From Myxococcota bacterium (GTDB taxonomy: Bacteria > Myxococcota_A > Polyangia > HGW-17 > JAJRWW01), in NCBI GenBank assembly GCA_024276595.1, contig JAJRWW010000259.1, positions 1 through 13,998 of the forward strand: 13,998 nt of DNA, written 5' to 3'. The translations under genes and the position numbers were made by a program. Shown here piece by piece: positions 1 to 7,529 of this stretch; position 1 is the first letter of the stretch; every line of letters starts with the position of its first letter. Below the pieces are notes generated by a model. The model had not been told where the DNA came from, did no database searches, and was given only the letters and a program-made list of their open reading frames with translations.

Positions 1-2
1 AG

Positions 3-566
3 GGTGACTACGCCGAGGGCGACTACGAGGAGGGTGACTACGCCGAGGGCGACTACGAGGAGGGTGACTACGCCGAGGGCGACTACGAGGAGGGTGACTA
101 CGCCGAGGGTGACTACGAGGAGGGTGACTACGAGGAGGGCGACTACGAGGAGGGTGACTACGAGGAGGGCGAGTACGCCGAGGGTGACTACGCCGAAGGC
201 GAGTACGCCGAGGGCGAGTACGCCGAGGGCGAGTACGCCGAGGGCGAGTACGCTGAAGGCGACTACGAGGAGGGCGACTACGAGGAGGGCGAGTACGCCG
301 AAGGCGAGTACGCCGAAGGCGAGTACGCCGAAGGCGAGTACGCCGAAGGCGAGTACGCCGAAGGCGAGTACGCCGAAGGCGAGTACGCCGAAGGCGAGTA
401 TGCCGAAGGCGAGTACGCTGAAGGCGAGTATGCCGAAGGCGAGTACGCTGAAGGCGACTACGCTGAAGGCGACTACGCCGAGGGCGAGTACGCTGAAGGC
501 GACTACGAGGAGGACGACTACGCCGAGGACGACTACGCCGAGGACGACTACGCTGAAGGCGACTAC
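3..566 (+). repeat. 15-bp tandem repeat (minisatellite) inside the acidic protein gene
   Basis: About 37.5 copies of a 15-bp unit (GAC/GAG-TAC-GCC/GAG-GAG/GAA-GGC/GGT) run head to tail; each 60-base stretch holds exactly four. The first 120 bases are four copies of a 30-bp dimer (AE-type then EE-type unit). Positions 291-395 are seven identical 15-mers, and 396-455 are two identical 30-bp dimers (TAT-GCC then TAC-GCT). These nested identities suggest recent unit expansion by slippage or unequal recombination. Because the unit is a multiple of three, copy-number change keeps the frame. Confidence 0.95.
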
Positions 567-854
567 GGGTCAGCTAACAGAGGCGGCGGCCTGGTCGAGC
601 CACGCTCCCTCGCCTCGGGGGAGAGCCCCCCCTCGGGCATATCCACCGACCCGCTCCCGGCCCCGGAGCCGGCACCGGATGACCCAGTCGATGCGCCCAT
701 GCACGAGACCGAGGACGCAACAATGTTCGACGCGGACGCAGCCGAGTCTATCAGAGCCAGGTTTGCGGCGATGGTGGCCGCCCAAAACAGGGGCGACGAC
801 AGCGAGGTGGTCGAGCTGGGGGAGGAGGACCTGGAGCTGTTGGAAGAGGAGTAG
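3..854 (+). CDS. Acidic pentapeptide-repeat protein, 5'-truncated by window edge
   Basis: The reading frame beginning GGT-GAC-TAC is open from the window edge to a TAG at 852-854 (283 codons), so the true start lies upstream. Residues 1 to about 188 are about 37 tandem five-residue units of consensus [DE]-Y-[AE]-E-[GD], with no indel in 36 consecutive 15-bp units. The tail turns proline/serine-rich (about residues 192-225) and then acidic again, with an amphipathic stretch containing ESIRARFAAMVAAQ and ending ELLEEE. I choose this frame over the two others, which are also long, because it keeps an ordinary amino-acid composition after the repeat and its stop abuts the convergent gene's stop. 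The acidic, tyrosine-rich array should be disordered and highly negative; cation binding or a spacer/linker role is possible but not shown. No family was recognised. The missing N-terminus may hold the functional domain. Confidence 0.75.
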   Translation, partial: GDYAEGDYEEGDYAEGDYEEGDYAEGDYEEGDYAEGDYEEGDYEEGDYEEGDYEEGEYAEGDYAEGEYAEGEYAEGEYAEGEYAEGDYEEGDYEEGEYAEGEYAEGEYAEGEYAEGEYAEGEYAEGEYAEGEYAEGEYAEGEYAEGEYAEGDYAEGDYAEGEYAEGDYEEDDYAEDDYAEDDYAEGDYGSANRGGGLVEPRSLASGESPPSGISTDPLPAPEPAPDDPVDAPMHETEDATMFDADAAESIRARFAAMVAAQNRGDDSEVVELGEEDLELLEEE

Positions 855-856
855 CC

Positions 857-3736
857 CTACTGGACCAGGCCTCCTTGGCCATCATCAGGGCGGTAGGTGG
901 GATCCAGCCTCTTGCGCAACCTAATGGCGCGGGCCAGGTTGGAGCTCCGGGCGAGGGCAGCGCGCACGGCGCGCAGCGCGCGATCCGGCTCTCTCAGGGC
1001 AGCCCAGCACTCGGCCATTCCGAGGTGGATCCAGGCCTCCTTCTTTTTCATCCACGCTCTCTTTCGGGGCGGCATGGCGTCCGGGATGACATACAGGGCC
1101 GACTGGAACTCGAAGATGGCGGCCCTGTATGCAGCCGGGGTCTTGGCCGCCTTCAGCGCCCAGGCGTACTTCTCGTGAATGGTCAGGTTCAAAGGCTGGC
1201 TCTCCACCCCCTGCCGGCCGAGCTTGCGGACAATGTCCCACCGGCGCAGCTTGGTGGCCCTTACCACGATGGTGTACATCAGGCGCGCGTTCCCCTCGCG
1301 GAGCCTGGCCAGCCTGCAGAGCTCCTTCAGGAGCTCCAGGTCTCTTTTCAGCTTCTTGAGGATCCTCGCGCGAATGTCCAGCGGCGCCGTCCGCTCAGGG
1401 TCCAGACGGTGCGCCCGCTCGAGCTGCGCCAAGGCGCCCTTGTAGTCCTTTCTTTGCCTGGCGATGCGCGCGAGCTGCATCCGCACCCAGTAGCCGTCGT
1501 GCCCCCCTTTTACGAGGGAGCGATAGGTCTGCTCGGCCCGCTTGTGCTTGCCCGAGCGCATGTCCAGGCTGGCCTGGAGGTACCTGGCCACCGGGTCCTT
1601 TGGATCCAGCTTCATCGCCCTGGCAATGGCCTGCTTCATCTTGGAGATCTTCCGGCGGAGCATGTATCCCACCGCCAGGTTGGCCACGGCACGGGCGCTG
1701 CGCGGGCTCTTTTTTGCTCGCGCCAGGAGAACGTGGAGATCCACCACCATGGCCGCATAGGGGTCGAAGCTCTTGCGGTAGATCTTCAGCTCCCCGAGCA
1801 TCCAGCTCCTGAACCGGCGATCGAACTCCTGCACTCCAAGCCCTGTTATGGCAGGGATCACCTCCCTCGTGGTCCTGCTCTTGCCGTACATGCGCAAGGC
1901 CTTGTTTATGGCGCCAAAGCCCCACTTTGCCACGATGAACCGGATGAGCTGGGAGCTCTGGTAGTAGGCGATGACGACGCCCTTGGGGGTCTTGGAATGG
2001 GTGAACGCGCGGTTTACCTCCACGACACCCTTGAGCTGGCCCATGGTGATGGCGCGATAGGTGTCCAGCCGGTGCTCCCGCCGCCACTCGGGTCGCCTGA
2101 TGATTGTCTCGTACTCTGCCAGCCCCTCTGTGAACCAGCGGGGGACACGCCCCCGCGATATGGCGATGTGCACCGTGTGGGCCAGCTCGTGGGTGAGCAC
2201 CATGGCCCAGCTAGCCCGCCCCAGCGACGGGGAGAGGGCCGTGATGACCGGCCCGAAGCACACCCCCAGGATCCCCCCGTGGGTCGGCTCGCCAAAGGTC
2301 CTTACAGTGAAGTCCGCCTGCCTGTCGTAGAGCTCCACGCCGATGGGCCCCGGAGGCTTCCAGCGGTACTTCTTCATGTAGCGCGCCAGGGCGCCCCTGA
2401 GGAGCTTCGGGACATATCGGCCAATCACCTTCGCCTCGTCCTTGGCCACCCGGATGCGAAAGCGACCCGCCTTGATGGTCGTGAATCTCTTCTTGATGTC
2501 ATCGTACAGGTTCAGCAGGTTCATGGTCTGGTGGTTGAAGCGGTCCAGCTTCCACGCCTCGTTCAGCCAAAAGAGCCCATCTTTCTCCTTGCCCACTCTG
2601 AGCAGGGCCACACCCAGGGCGGCCAGGGCCTTCTCGTCATTTGAGTCCATCGCCTTGGCTTTTCGTAGCAGGCGCACAGCCTCTGGATACTGGTGATGAC
2701 GGTCGGCGAACTTGGCGATGATCGTGAAAAAGTCTGAGTAGGCTGAGTTGATCTTTCTCACCCGTGCCTCCACCTTGGCCAGCTCCTTCTGCTTGCCCCT
2801 GAGCATGTGGATGGCACCCAGGTGCGCCAGGGCCCGCAGGTGGTTCGGGTTCACCTTGAGCGCACGATCCACCCAGATCAGCGCCCGACCGTACTCCTTG
2901 TCGTACATGTCCATGGATGCCAGATACAGCATGGCCTCGACCAGGTTGGGGTTGGTGGCCAGGGCCCGGAGGGCGTGCTTTCTCCCCAGGGCCTTCTTGG
3001 GCCTGGCTGCGTTCCACTCCACCCATGCCTTCCCCGCCCAGGCCTCGGCGTGGTTGGGGTCGTACTTGAGCACGTCATCGAAGCACTTCTCGGCCTCGGG
3101 CACGTTGTACTTCTCCATGAACAGGTAGCCCCAGATGATGTTCGCCTGGTACAGCTTCGGATCCAGCTTCACCGCCTCCTGGTAGGCGTCGGAGGCGAAC
3201 TTCCAGTTCTTGGTAAACTGCCCGGCGACGCCCACGTAGTAGGTGTGGTCCGCCCGGCTCTTGTCCAGCGTGCCGTTGTCCCAATCCCGAAACAGGTCCT
3301 TCCAGACCACCTTGGCCCTGAGCTTTTTTCCCAGGGTGCGGTAGAGGCGACCTAGCAGCACCCGCGCAGCCCAGTTGGTGCTGTGGCCCTTGACCGCCCT
3401 CTTCAACACCGCAAGGGCGGCCTTGTATCGGCCCAGGTCCATGAGGGCCCGGCCGTAGGCCACCGCCGCCTTGCCACGAACCCCGCGCAGCCGGAGCGCC
3501 CTGGCGGCCACCTTTGCGGACATCTTGTACTTCCCAAGGCGCCTCAGCGCCGCCGCCTGGCCAAGCAGCGCCTCCGGACGCTGGGCGCCCCTGGCAGAGC
3601 GCCTGTACTCGGCCAGGGCGAGCTTGTAGTCGCCCCTTTGCAGGCTGGCCCTGGCGGCGGCCAGGTCCGCCCGGGCCACGGGCACCCGCACGAGCGCGGT
3701 CACGGCAACAACGGAAATGATCGCGATATGCTTCAT
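857..3736 (-). CDS. Exported TPR protein with gluzincin metallopeptidase (peptidase MA-like) domain
   Basis: The protein has 959 residues. I chose the ATG at 3736-3734 because AGGAG lies 4 nt upstream on this strand and the start opens directly with a signal peptide (MKHIAIISVVAVTALV, predicted cleavage after VARA, about residue 23). Longer in-frame starts up to 4033 would overlap the divergent gene and give a low-quality sequence. Residues about 25-415 are TPR-type helical repeats (for example DPNHAEAWAGKAWVEW and NPNHLRALAHLGAI). Residues about 415-660 form a peptidase-MA-like domain with H516-E517-L-A-H520 and the downstream glutamate E537 in WFTEGLAEY, the expected zinc ligands and catalytic Glu of gluzincins. 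Residues about 665-940 are further TPR repeats. The active-site set is complete, so proteolysis is likely, probably in the periplasm. TPR-protease architectures such as BepA-type proteins act in outer-membrane protein quality control; that parallel is by architecture only. The gene is transcribed divergently from the barrel-like gene at 3885. Confidence 0.85.
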   Translation of the reverse strand: MKHIAIISVVAVTALVRVPVARADLAAARASLQRGDYKLALAEYRRSARGAQRPEALLGQAAALRRLGKYKMSAKVAARALRLRGVRGKAAVAYGRALMDLGRYKAALAVLKRAVKGHSTNWAARVLLGRLYRTLGKKLRAKVVWKDLFRDWDNGTLDKSRADHTYYVGVAGQFTKNWKFASDAYQEAVKLDPKLYQANIIWGYLFMEKYNVPEAEKCFDDVLKYDPNHAEAWAGKAWVEWNAARPKKALGRKHALRALATNPNLVEAMLYLASMDMYDKEYGRALIWVDRALKVNPNHLRALAHLGAIHMLRGKQKELAKVEARVRKINSAYSDFFTIIAKFADRHHQYPEAVRLLRKAKAMDSNDEKALAALGVALLRVGKEKDGLFWLNEAWKLDRFNHQTMNLLNLYDDIKKRFTTIKAGRFRIRVAKDEAKVIGRYVPKLLRGALARYMKKYRWKPPGPIGVELYDRQADFTVRTFGEPTHGGILGVCFGPVITALSPSLGRASWAMVLTHELAHTVHIAISRGRVPRWFTEGLAEYETIIRRPEWRREHRLDTYRAITMGQLKGVVEVNRAFTHSKTPKGVVIAYYQSSQLIRFIVAKWGFGAINKALRMYGKSRTTREVIPAITGLGVQEFDRRFRSWMLGELKIYRKSFDPYAAMVVDLHVLLARAKKSPRSARAVANLAVGYMLRRKISKMKQAIARAMKLDPKDPVARYLQASLDMRSGKHKRAEQTYRSLVKGGHDGYWVRMQLARIARQRKDYKGALAQLERAHRLDPERTAPLDIRARILKKLKRDLELLKELCRLARLREGNARLMYTIVVRATKLRRWDIVRKLGRQGVESQPLNLTIHEKYAWALKAAKTPAAYRAAIFEFQSALYVIPDAMPPRKRAWMKKKEAWIHLGMAECWAALREPDRALRAVRAALARSSNLARAIRLRKRLDPTYRPDDGQGGLVQ

Positions 3737-3745
3737 GGGTCTCCT
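3730..3745 (-). promoter_or_regulatory. Ribosome binding site deciding the TPR-peptidase start
   Basis: On the minus strand the sequence reads CCCCCAGGAGACCC then ATG at 3736. AGGAG at 3741-3745 sits 4 nt before the start codon. Together with the signal peptide immediately after, this decides the start over the in-frame upstream candidates. Confidence 0.7.
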
Positions 3746-3829
3746 GGGGGATGGATGGTCGGCTCGGCCCCACCTGGCGTAAAGGCAGGGGCCAGGCGCC
3801 AGCGTCCGACAGACAGCACGCACTGGCAC

Positions 3830-3859
3830 CTGACAACCAGCGCCGAGCGGTGGTATTAT
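3830..3859 (+). promoter_or_regulatory. Probable sigma70-type promoter for the barrel-like protein gene
   Basis: CTGACA (3830-3835, five of six matches to TTGACA) is followed by an 18-nt spacer and TATTAT (3854-3859, five of six). The TGG at 3851-3853 also gives an extended -10 (TGn). The predicted transcription start near 3866-3868 would leave a leader of only about 17-20 nt before the ATG at 3885, which has no evident Shine-Dalgarno sequence. Confidence 0.55.
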
Positions 3860-3863
3860 AGCA
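3855..3863 (-). promoter_or_regulatory. Perfect extended -10 element for the TPR-peptidase gene
   Basis: Read on the minus strand, 3863-3855 is TGCTATAAT, a consensus -10 hexamer with the TGn extension. No good -35 is visible at the right spacing (CGGCTT is the best at 17 nt), which extended -10 promoters can tolerate. The leader to the ATG at 3736 would be about 110 nt. The element overlaps the plus-strand -10. Confidence 0.5.
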
Positions 3864-3884
3864 CCTTCGTACTCCACAAGCCGC

Positions 3885-5174
3885 ATGTCCACCTCACAAC
3901 GCACCATCTCCACCGTCGGCCTGCTCCTGATGTGCATCCCCCCCGGTGCGGCCCTGGCCTCCCCCTCGCCCCAGCCCGCAAGGTCGCGCGCGCTCACCCC
4001 CAGGCCCTCCCAGCCGCGAATGTCCGGCCCCAAGGACAGGCCTGTGCAGGCCGACAGCCGCTTCCCCGGAGAGGCCCCGCGGCCAAACGGCGCCCTGCTC
4101 GGCCCCCTGCCCTCTCCCGCCCTGCGCCTGGAGTCCGAGGCGCTGCGGATCCGCTGCCGCTTCGGGGGCGGCGGCTGCGCCGTGCGTCACGACTTCGTGG
4201 TCCGAAATGCCGGGGACGCCACCACCTTGGCCCTGCGGGTGATCTCCCCGCGCATGGCGCCCCTGGCAGAGGTGGACGGGATCCCGGTCCAGGTGCGAAC
4301 CGGCCCCTCACCGCCCCGACGTCGGCGCCTGGTTGCCACCGGCCTGGGTGTGGACCCGTCCACGGGAGATAGCTACGAGCTCCCCGGCTCCCGGCCCTGG
4401 CGCCGCCTGCGTGTACACCTGGTCCTGGTGCGCCTCCCGGCCAGGGGGCGAGTCACCATCACCCTGATCACCAACAGCGTGGGCGGCTACGACCGCTTCC
4501 GCAGAGCCCGGACCCAGCCCGAGGTCTCCTTCGTGGGCACCCGCCGCAGGGATCACTTCGTGCACCACCACGAGCTGCTCCTGGTGGATCCCTGGGCCAG
4601 GCGGCCGCGCAGGGGCAGCAAGATCGAGGTGACCATCACCCTGCCCACGGGCCTCGAGCTGGGCTCCAACACCGGGCTTGCCTGCAAGAGCGAGCGCGGA
4701 CCCCGCGCGCTCCAGCGCTGCTCCGGCCGGGTGAGCTCGGGCTTGAAGGTGCTGCGCTGGTCCATGGCCGAGCGCCGACGACGGCCCTGGGGGCTCTTTG
4801 TGGGTGTGGGGCTTGCGTTCACTCACCGGGGAGGGGAGCCGCTCCTGCGGGCGGGCGCATCAATCATGCTCCGGAGGCGCAAGGACCTCGTGAGCCTCTC
4901 GGCGGAGACAGACGCCAGGGAGCGCTTTGGCCTGGCGCTCAGCTACCAGCTCTTTTTGCCCTACGCGCCGCACTCCGCCGAGATGGGGGGGCACTTCGAG
5001 CTGGGGCTGGAGGTGGACCTCGTTCCCCATGTGCGCCCGGCCATACGCCTTGGAGCGGCCCTGCACATCTCCATGGTCCGGGTGGGCCTCCTCCTGGACG
5101 TCTACCCGGGAGAGATGAAAAAGGGGGGCGGACCGTCCTGGCGGGGCCAGCTCACCGCTGGGGTGGGTTTTTAG
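3885..5174 (+). CDS. Exported protein of unknown family with a probable C-terminal outer-membrane beta-barrel
   Basis: The protein has 429 residues and is not assigned to a family. The N-terminus (MSTSQRTISTVGLLLMCIPPGAALA) is a plausible Sec signal peptide cleaved near residue 25. A proline-rich linker follows to about residue 80. Residues about 85-270 look beta-rich, with RHDFVVRNAG near the start and several short strand-like runs, and contain cysteines (CRFGGGGC; CKSERG...RC) that could form disulfides. From about residue 300 there are alternating hydrophobic strands (GLFVGVGLAFTHR, GLALSYQLFLP, FELGLEVDLVP, IRLGAALHISMVRVGLLLDVYP) ending GQLTAGVGF. A terminal Phe after amphipathic strands is the usual outer-membrane barrel signature. 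No Shine-Dalgarno is evident, so the start rests on the signal peptide and on the promoter just upstream. It shares a divergent promoter region with the TPR metallopeptidase. Confidence 0.75.
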   Translation: MSTSQRTISTVGLLLMCIPPGAALASPSPQPARSRALTPRPSQPRMSGPKDRPVQADSRFPGEAPRPNGALLGPLPSPALRLESEALRIRCRFGGGGCAVRHDFVVRNAGDATTLALRVISPRMAPLAEVDGIPVQVRTGPSPPRRRRLVATGLGVDPSTGDSYELPGSRPWRRLRVHLVLVRLPARGRVTITLITNSVGGYDRFRRARTQPEVSFVGTRRRDHFVHHHELLLVDPWARRPRRGSKIEVTITLPTGLELGSNTGLACKSERGPRALQRCSGRVSSGLKVLRWSMAERRRRPWGLFVGVGLAFTHRGGEPLLRAGASIMLRRRKDLVSLSAETDARERFGLALSYQLFLPYAPHSAEMGGHFELGLEVDLVPHVRPAIRLGAALHISMVRVGLLLDVYPGEMKKGGGPSWRGQLTAGVGF

Positions 5175-5198
5175 CCCCCTCCAGCGCACAGGCCGAAG

Positions 5199-5204
5199 TA
5201 TAAT
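5199..5204 (+). promoter_or_regulatory. Candidate -10 (TATAAT) upstream of the lipoprotein hydrolase
   Basis: A consensus TATAAT lies 25 bp after the preceding stop and 31 bp before the next ATG. No convincing -35 or TGn extension is present, so it may be fortuitous. It is notable because the surroundings are very GC-rich. Confidence 0.35.
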
Positions 5205-5225
5205 CCCTCGCGGCTGCAACCGCAC

Positions 5226-5231
5226 AGGAGG
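5226..5231 (+). promoter_or_regulatory. Strong Shine-Dalgarno of the lipoprotein hydrolase
   Basis: AGGAGG, 4 nt before ATG 5236. It supports the long N-terminus even though the hydrophobic signal core starts only at about residue 46. Confidence 0.65.
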
Positions 5232-5235
5232 CGCC

Positions 5236-7311
5236 ATGGCCAGCCGCACCGCCAAGCCCCACATGCTCTCTCACAGGGCGAATCCCTCAGCCACGAGCAG
5301 ACGCGCTCTTGGGACGTCCCTCCGCCGCGCCGGCACAGCCGCCGCTGGCCTCGATGGGGCCGCCCGCCCCTGGCTGCTCGGCCTCCTGGCGACAATCCTG
5401 CTGGCCTGCGCCTCTCCCCCAGAGCCTGCCTCCACCACGACGGCCTACTTCATGGTGCCCCGAGAGGGGGTGGAGGCCGACTTCTTCACGCTCCCCTGGC
5501 CCAACGACATCCGCCTCCGTGGCGACGGAGCTCTGAACCTGGAGCATTTCCCGGCCAGCTCCACCCTGGTGTCCCAGTACCTGGACCTGTTCGAGTCGGA
5601 GGTGCACGGCTGGGGCACCAACGCCGCTGTCTTTTTCCGCTTCTCCGCCGCCCTGGACGCATCCAGCCTCCCGGCCACCGCGGCCGACAGCCTGGAGCCG
5701 GAGGCGACCGCGTACCTGGTGTGCATCGATCCCGGCTCCCCCGACTACGCCACCAGGATCCCGGTTCACGTGACCTTCAGAGCAGAGGAGGGCAAGACCA
5801 TCGGCCCCAACAGCCTCGTGCTCCGGCCCGCGGCCGGCTTCCCCATGCGGGAGGGCACCACCTACGCGGCGGTGCTGGGTCGCCACCTGCGCGATGTGAG
5901 GGGGTTGCCCCTGCGCAAGGACCTGGACTTCACGGCGGTGATGAGCGACTCCCAGCCAGAGGATCCAGCCCTGGAGGCGGCCTGGGCCGCCTACGCCCCC
6001 CTGCGTCTCTTCTTGGCCCACCAGGGCATCATGGCGGCGGACCTGCTGAACGCCGCCGTGATCACCACCCAGGCCATGGTGGGGACCATGGCGCGCCTGC
6101 GAGAGGCGGTGTACCGGGACATGGACCCACCCCCGGCCGCTCCCGAGGACCTGCACTACACCGGCGACGGACCGGGCTACCATGTGTACGAGGGCACCTA
6201 CGAAGGGCCGGTGTACCAGCACGGAGACCCCCCCTACTCCATGACCGGCGGGGGCTTCGTGCTCGACGCCCAGGGAGACCCGGTGCTCGCGCGCACAGAG
6301 CCCATCCGCTTCGCCATCTCGGTGCCGGCGGGGGAGATGCCCGCAGGGGGATGGCCCGTGGTCCTGTACGCCCACGGCACCGGAGGAAGCTACCGCACCT
6401 TTATCAACAATGGGGTGGCCCAGGACCTGGCGACCATCTACGAGGGCGGAGAGGTCCTCGCCAGGGCAGCGGTCATCGGAATAGACCAGGTGCTCCACGG
6501 CACCCGCTGCACGGCCCCCACCTGCAACCCCGAGGTGAACTTCTTCAACTTCCAAAACCCCATCGCCGGTCGAGACAATGTCCGCCAGGGCGCCCTGGAC
6601 AACTTCCAGCTCGTCCGCCTGGTGGAGGCCATGAACGTGCCCAGCGCGCCTGGCACCGGGCAGCCCATCAGGTTCGACCCGGAGCAGATCCACTTCTTCG
6701 GCCATTCCCAGGGTGGCCTCACCGGCCCCCCCTTTCTGGCGGTGGAGCCCAAGGTCAAGTCGGCCGTGCTCTCGGGCGCCGGAGGGAACATGATCCTCTC
6801 CCTTCTTTCCAAGGTCTCACCGGTGAACATCCCGGAGCTGATGGCGCTGCTGTTGGGTGAGAGCGATCCCCTCACCCCGGACAACCCTGTCCTCAGCCTC
6901 ATCCAGCTCTTCATCGAGCCCGCGGACCCGCTGAACTACGGGCGATACTTCATCTCGGAGCCATGGGATGGAGCCCCCCCAAAGCACATATTCCTCTCCC
7001 AGGGCTGGTACGACAGCTACACGCCGCCGGTGCTCACAGAGGGGCTGGCCGTGGCGGCCGGCCTGGAGCTGGTCACTCCCTGGCTGGAGCCCCTGCCAAG
7101 CCTCCTCCTCGGAGGGCAGACCACCCCCCTGGCGCGCCCCGCCTCGGGCAACCTCGCCGGAGGCCAGGTGACCGGGCTGCTGCTGCAGTACCTCGCCTGG
7201 GGGAGCGCAGACGGGCACTACGTGGTCTTTGACAACCCCAACGCCAACAGGGACTACCGGCATTTTCTGGGCACGGCCATAGGCCACGGGATCCCCTCTG
7301 TACTACGCTGA
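5236..7311 (+). CDS. Lipoprotein alpha/beta hydrolase (bacterial lipase/esterase-like)
   Basis: The protein has 691 residues. ATG 5236 has AGGAGG at 5226-5231, 4 nt upstream. The lipobox LLAC ends at C58, after an unusually long basic n-region of about 45 residues containing SRR at 21-23. After the Cys comes an N-terminal beta-rich domain (from about residue 65; FTLPWPNDIR near 82) resembling the N-terminal domain of secreted bacterial lipases. The catalytic part shows the oxyanion segment YAHGTGG (H380), the nucleophile elbow GHSQGG (S491), D593 in YDSYTPP and H661 in DGHYVVF, giving a complete Ser-Asp-His triad in the expected order. Likely activity is hydrolysis of an ester or lipid substrate at the envelope surface; the substrate is unknown. 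It lies 61 bp after the barrel-like gene in the same direction, so read-through is possible. Confidence 0.85.
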   Translation: MASRTAKPHMLSHRANPSATSRRALGTSLRRAGTAAAGLDGAARPWLLGLLATILLACASPPEPASTTTAYFMVPREGVEADFFTLPWPNDIRLRGDGALNLEHFPASSTLVSQYLDLFESEVHGWGTNAAVFFRFSAALDASSLPATAADSLEPEATAYLVCIDPGSPDYATRIPVHVTFRAEEGKTIGPNSLVLRPAAGFPMREGTTYAAVLGRHLRDVRGLPLRKDLDFTAVMSDSQPEDPALEAAWAAYAPLRLFLAHQGIMAADLLNAAVITTQAMVGTMARLREAVYRDMDPPPAAPEDLHYTGDGPGYHVYEGTYEGPVYQHGDPPYSMTGGGFVLDAQGDPVLARTEPIRFAISVPAGEMPAGGWPVVLYAHGTGGSYRTFINNGVAQDLATIYEGGEVLARAAVIGIDQVLHGTRCTAPTCNPEVNFFNFQNPIAGRDNVRQGALDNFQLVRLVEAMNVPSAPGTGQPIRFDPEQIHFFGHSQGGLTGPPFLAVEPKVKSAVLSGAGGNMILSLLSKVSPVNIPELMALLLGESDPLTPDNPVLSLIQLFIEPADPLNYGRYFISEPWDGAPPKHIFLSQGWYDSYTPPVLTEGLAVAAGLELVTPWLEPLPSLLLGGQTTPLARPASGNLAGGQVTGLLLQYLAWGSADGHYVVFDNPNANRDYRHFLGTAIGHGIPSVLR

Positions 7312-7529
7312 GCCGGAGGGAGCCAGCCACCTTGACTGCCCCCCTGGGCCGCCCCATCCCCCCTCCAGGACGACATCCCCACGGCCCGCGCCAACCCCCT
7401 GAAAACGCACCTGTTTTTTCGGGCAAAAGCAAATAATTCTCTTGATATTGGACCGGTTCTGGGGGACACTGTCTGCACCTGTGACAAACCCCCTTTGCGG
7501 CACCCTCTTTCCCGTCGTCAGGTCGGCCA
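7312..7529 (+). other. Non-coding leader of gyrA with an AT-rich island
   Basis: This 218-bp gap has no supported gene. Its first 85 bases are C-rich. The part from about 7402 to 7450 is AT-rich and holds AATAAT at 7432-7437 (five of six to TATAAT, but no -35) and TTGATA at 7442-7447 (four of six or better to TTGACA, but only a weak GACACT at 17-nt spacing). An imperfect hairpin pairs 7398-7405 with 7416-7423 (8 bp including one G-T, 10-nt loop). It lacks a following T run, so it is not a convincing terminator. The gyrA promoter is probably here but cannot be placed exactly. Confidence 0.4.

Noticed and set aside
3..566. CRISPR array
   Set aside because: The 15-bp units are contiguous without unique spacers and lie inside an open reading frame.
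4..924. A 306-codon frame in the repeat region encoding a basic Thr/Arg/Pro repeat protein
   Set aside because: It is a by-product of the 15-bp unit, which keeps all frames open. After the array its composition becomes Arg/Trp/Ser-rich nonsense, and it runs across the stop of the convergent gene. The acidic frame is better supported.
875..2644. 589-codon plus-strand frame opposite the TPR peptidase
   Set aside because: It is antisense to a gene with clear domains and motifs, and its composition is typical of a GC-rich shadow frame.
3737..4033. N-terminal extension of the TPR peptidase
   Set aside because: It would place 99 low-quality residues before a good signal peptide, overlap the divergent gene and span both promoters. 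The AGGAG before 3736 settles the start.
5287..6705. 472-codon minus-strand frame opposite the lipoprotein hydrolase
   Set aside because: The opposite strand has a lipobox and full catalytic triad; this frame has no recognisable motif.
7398..7423. Hairpin between the hydrolase and gyrA as an intrinsic terminator
   Set aside because: The stem is AT-rich with a G-T pair, and no T run follows on the plus strand.
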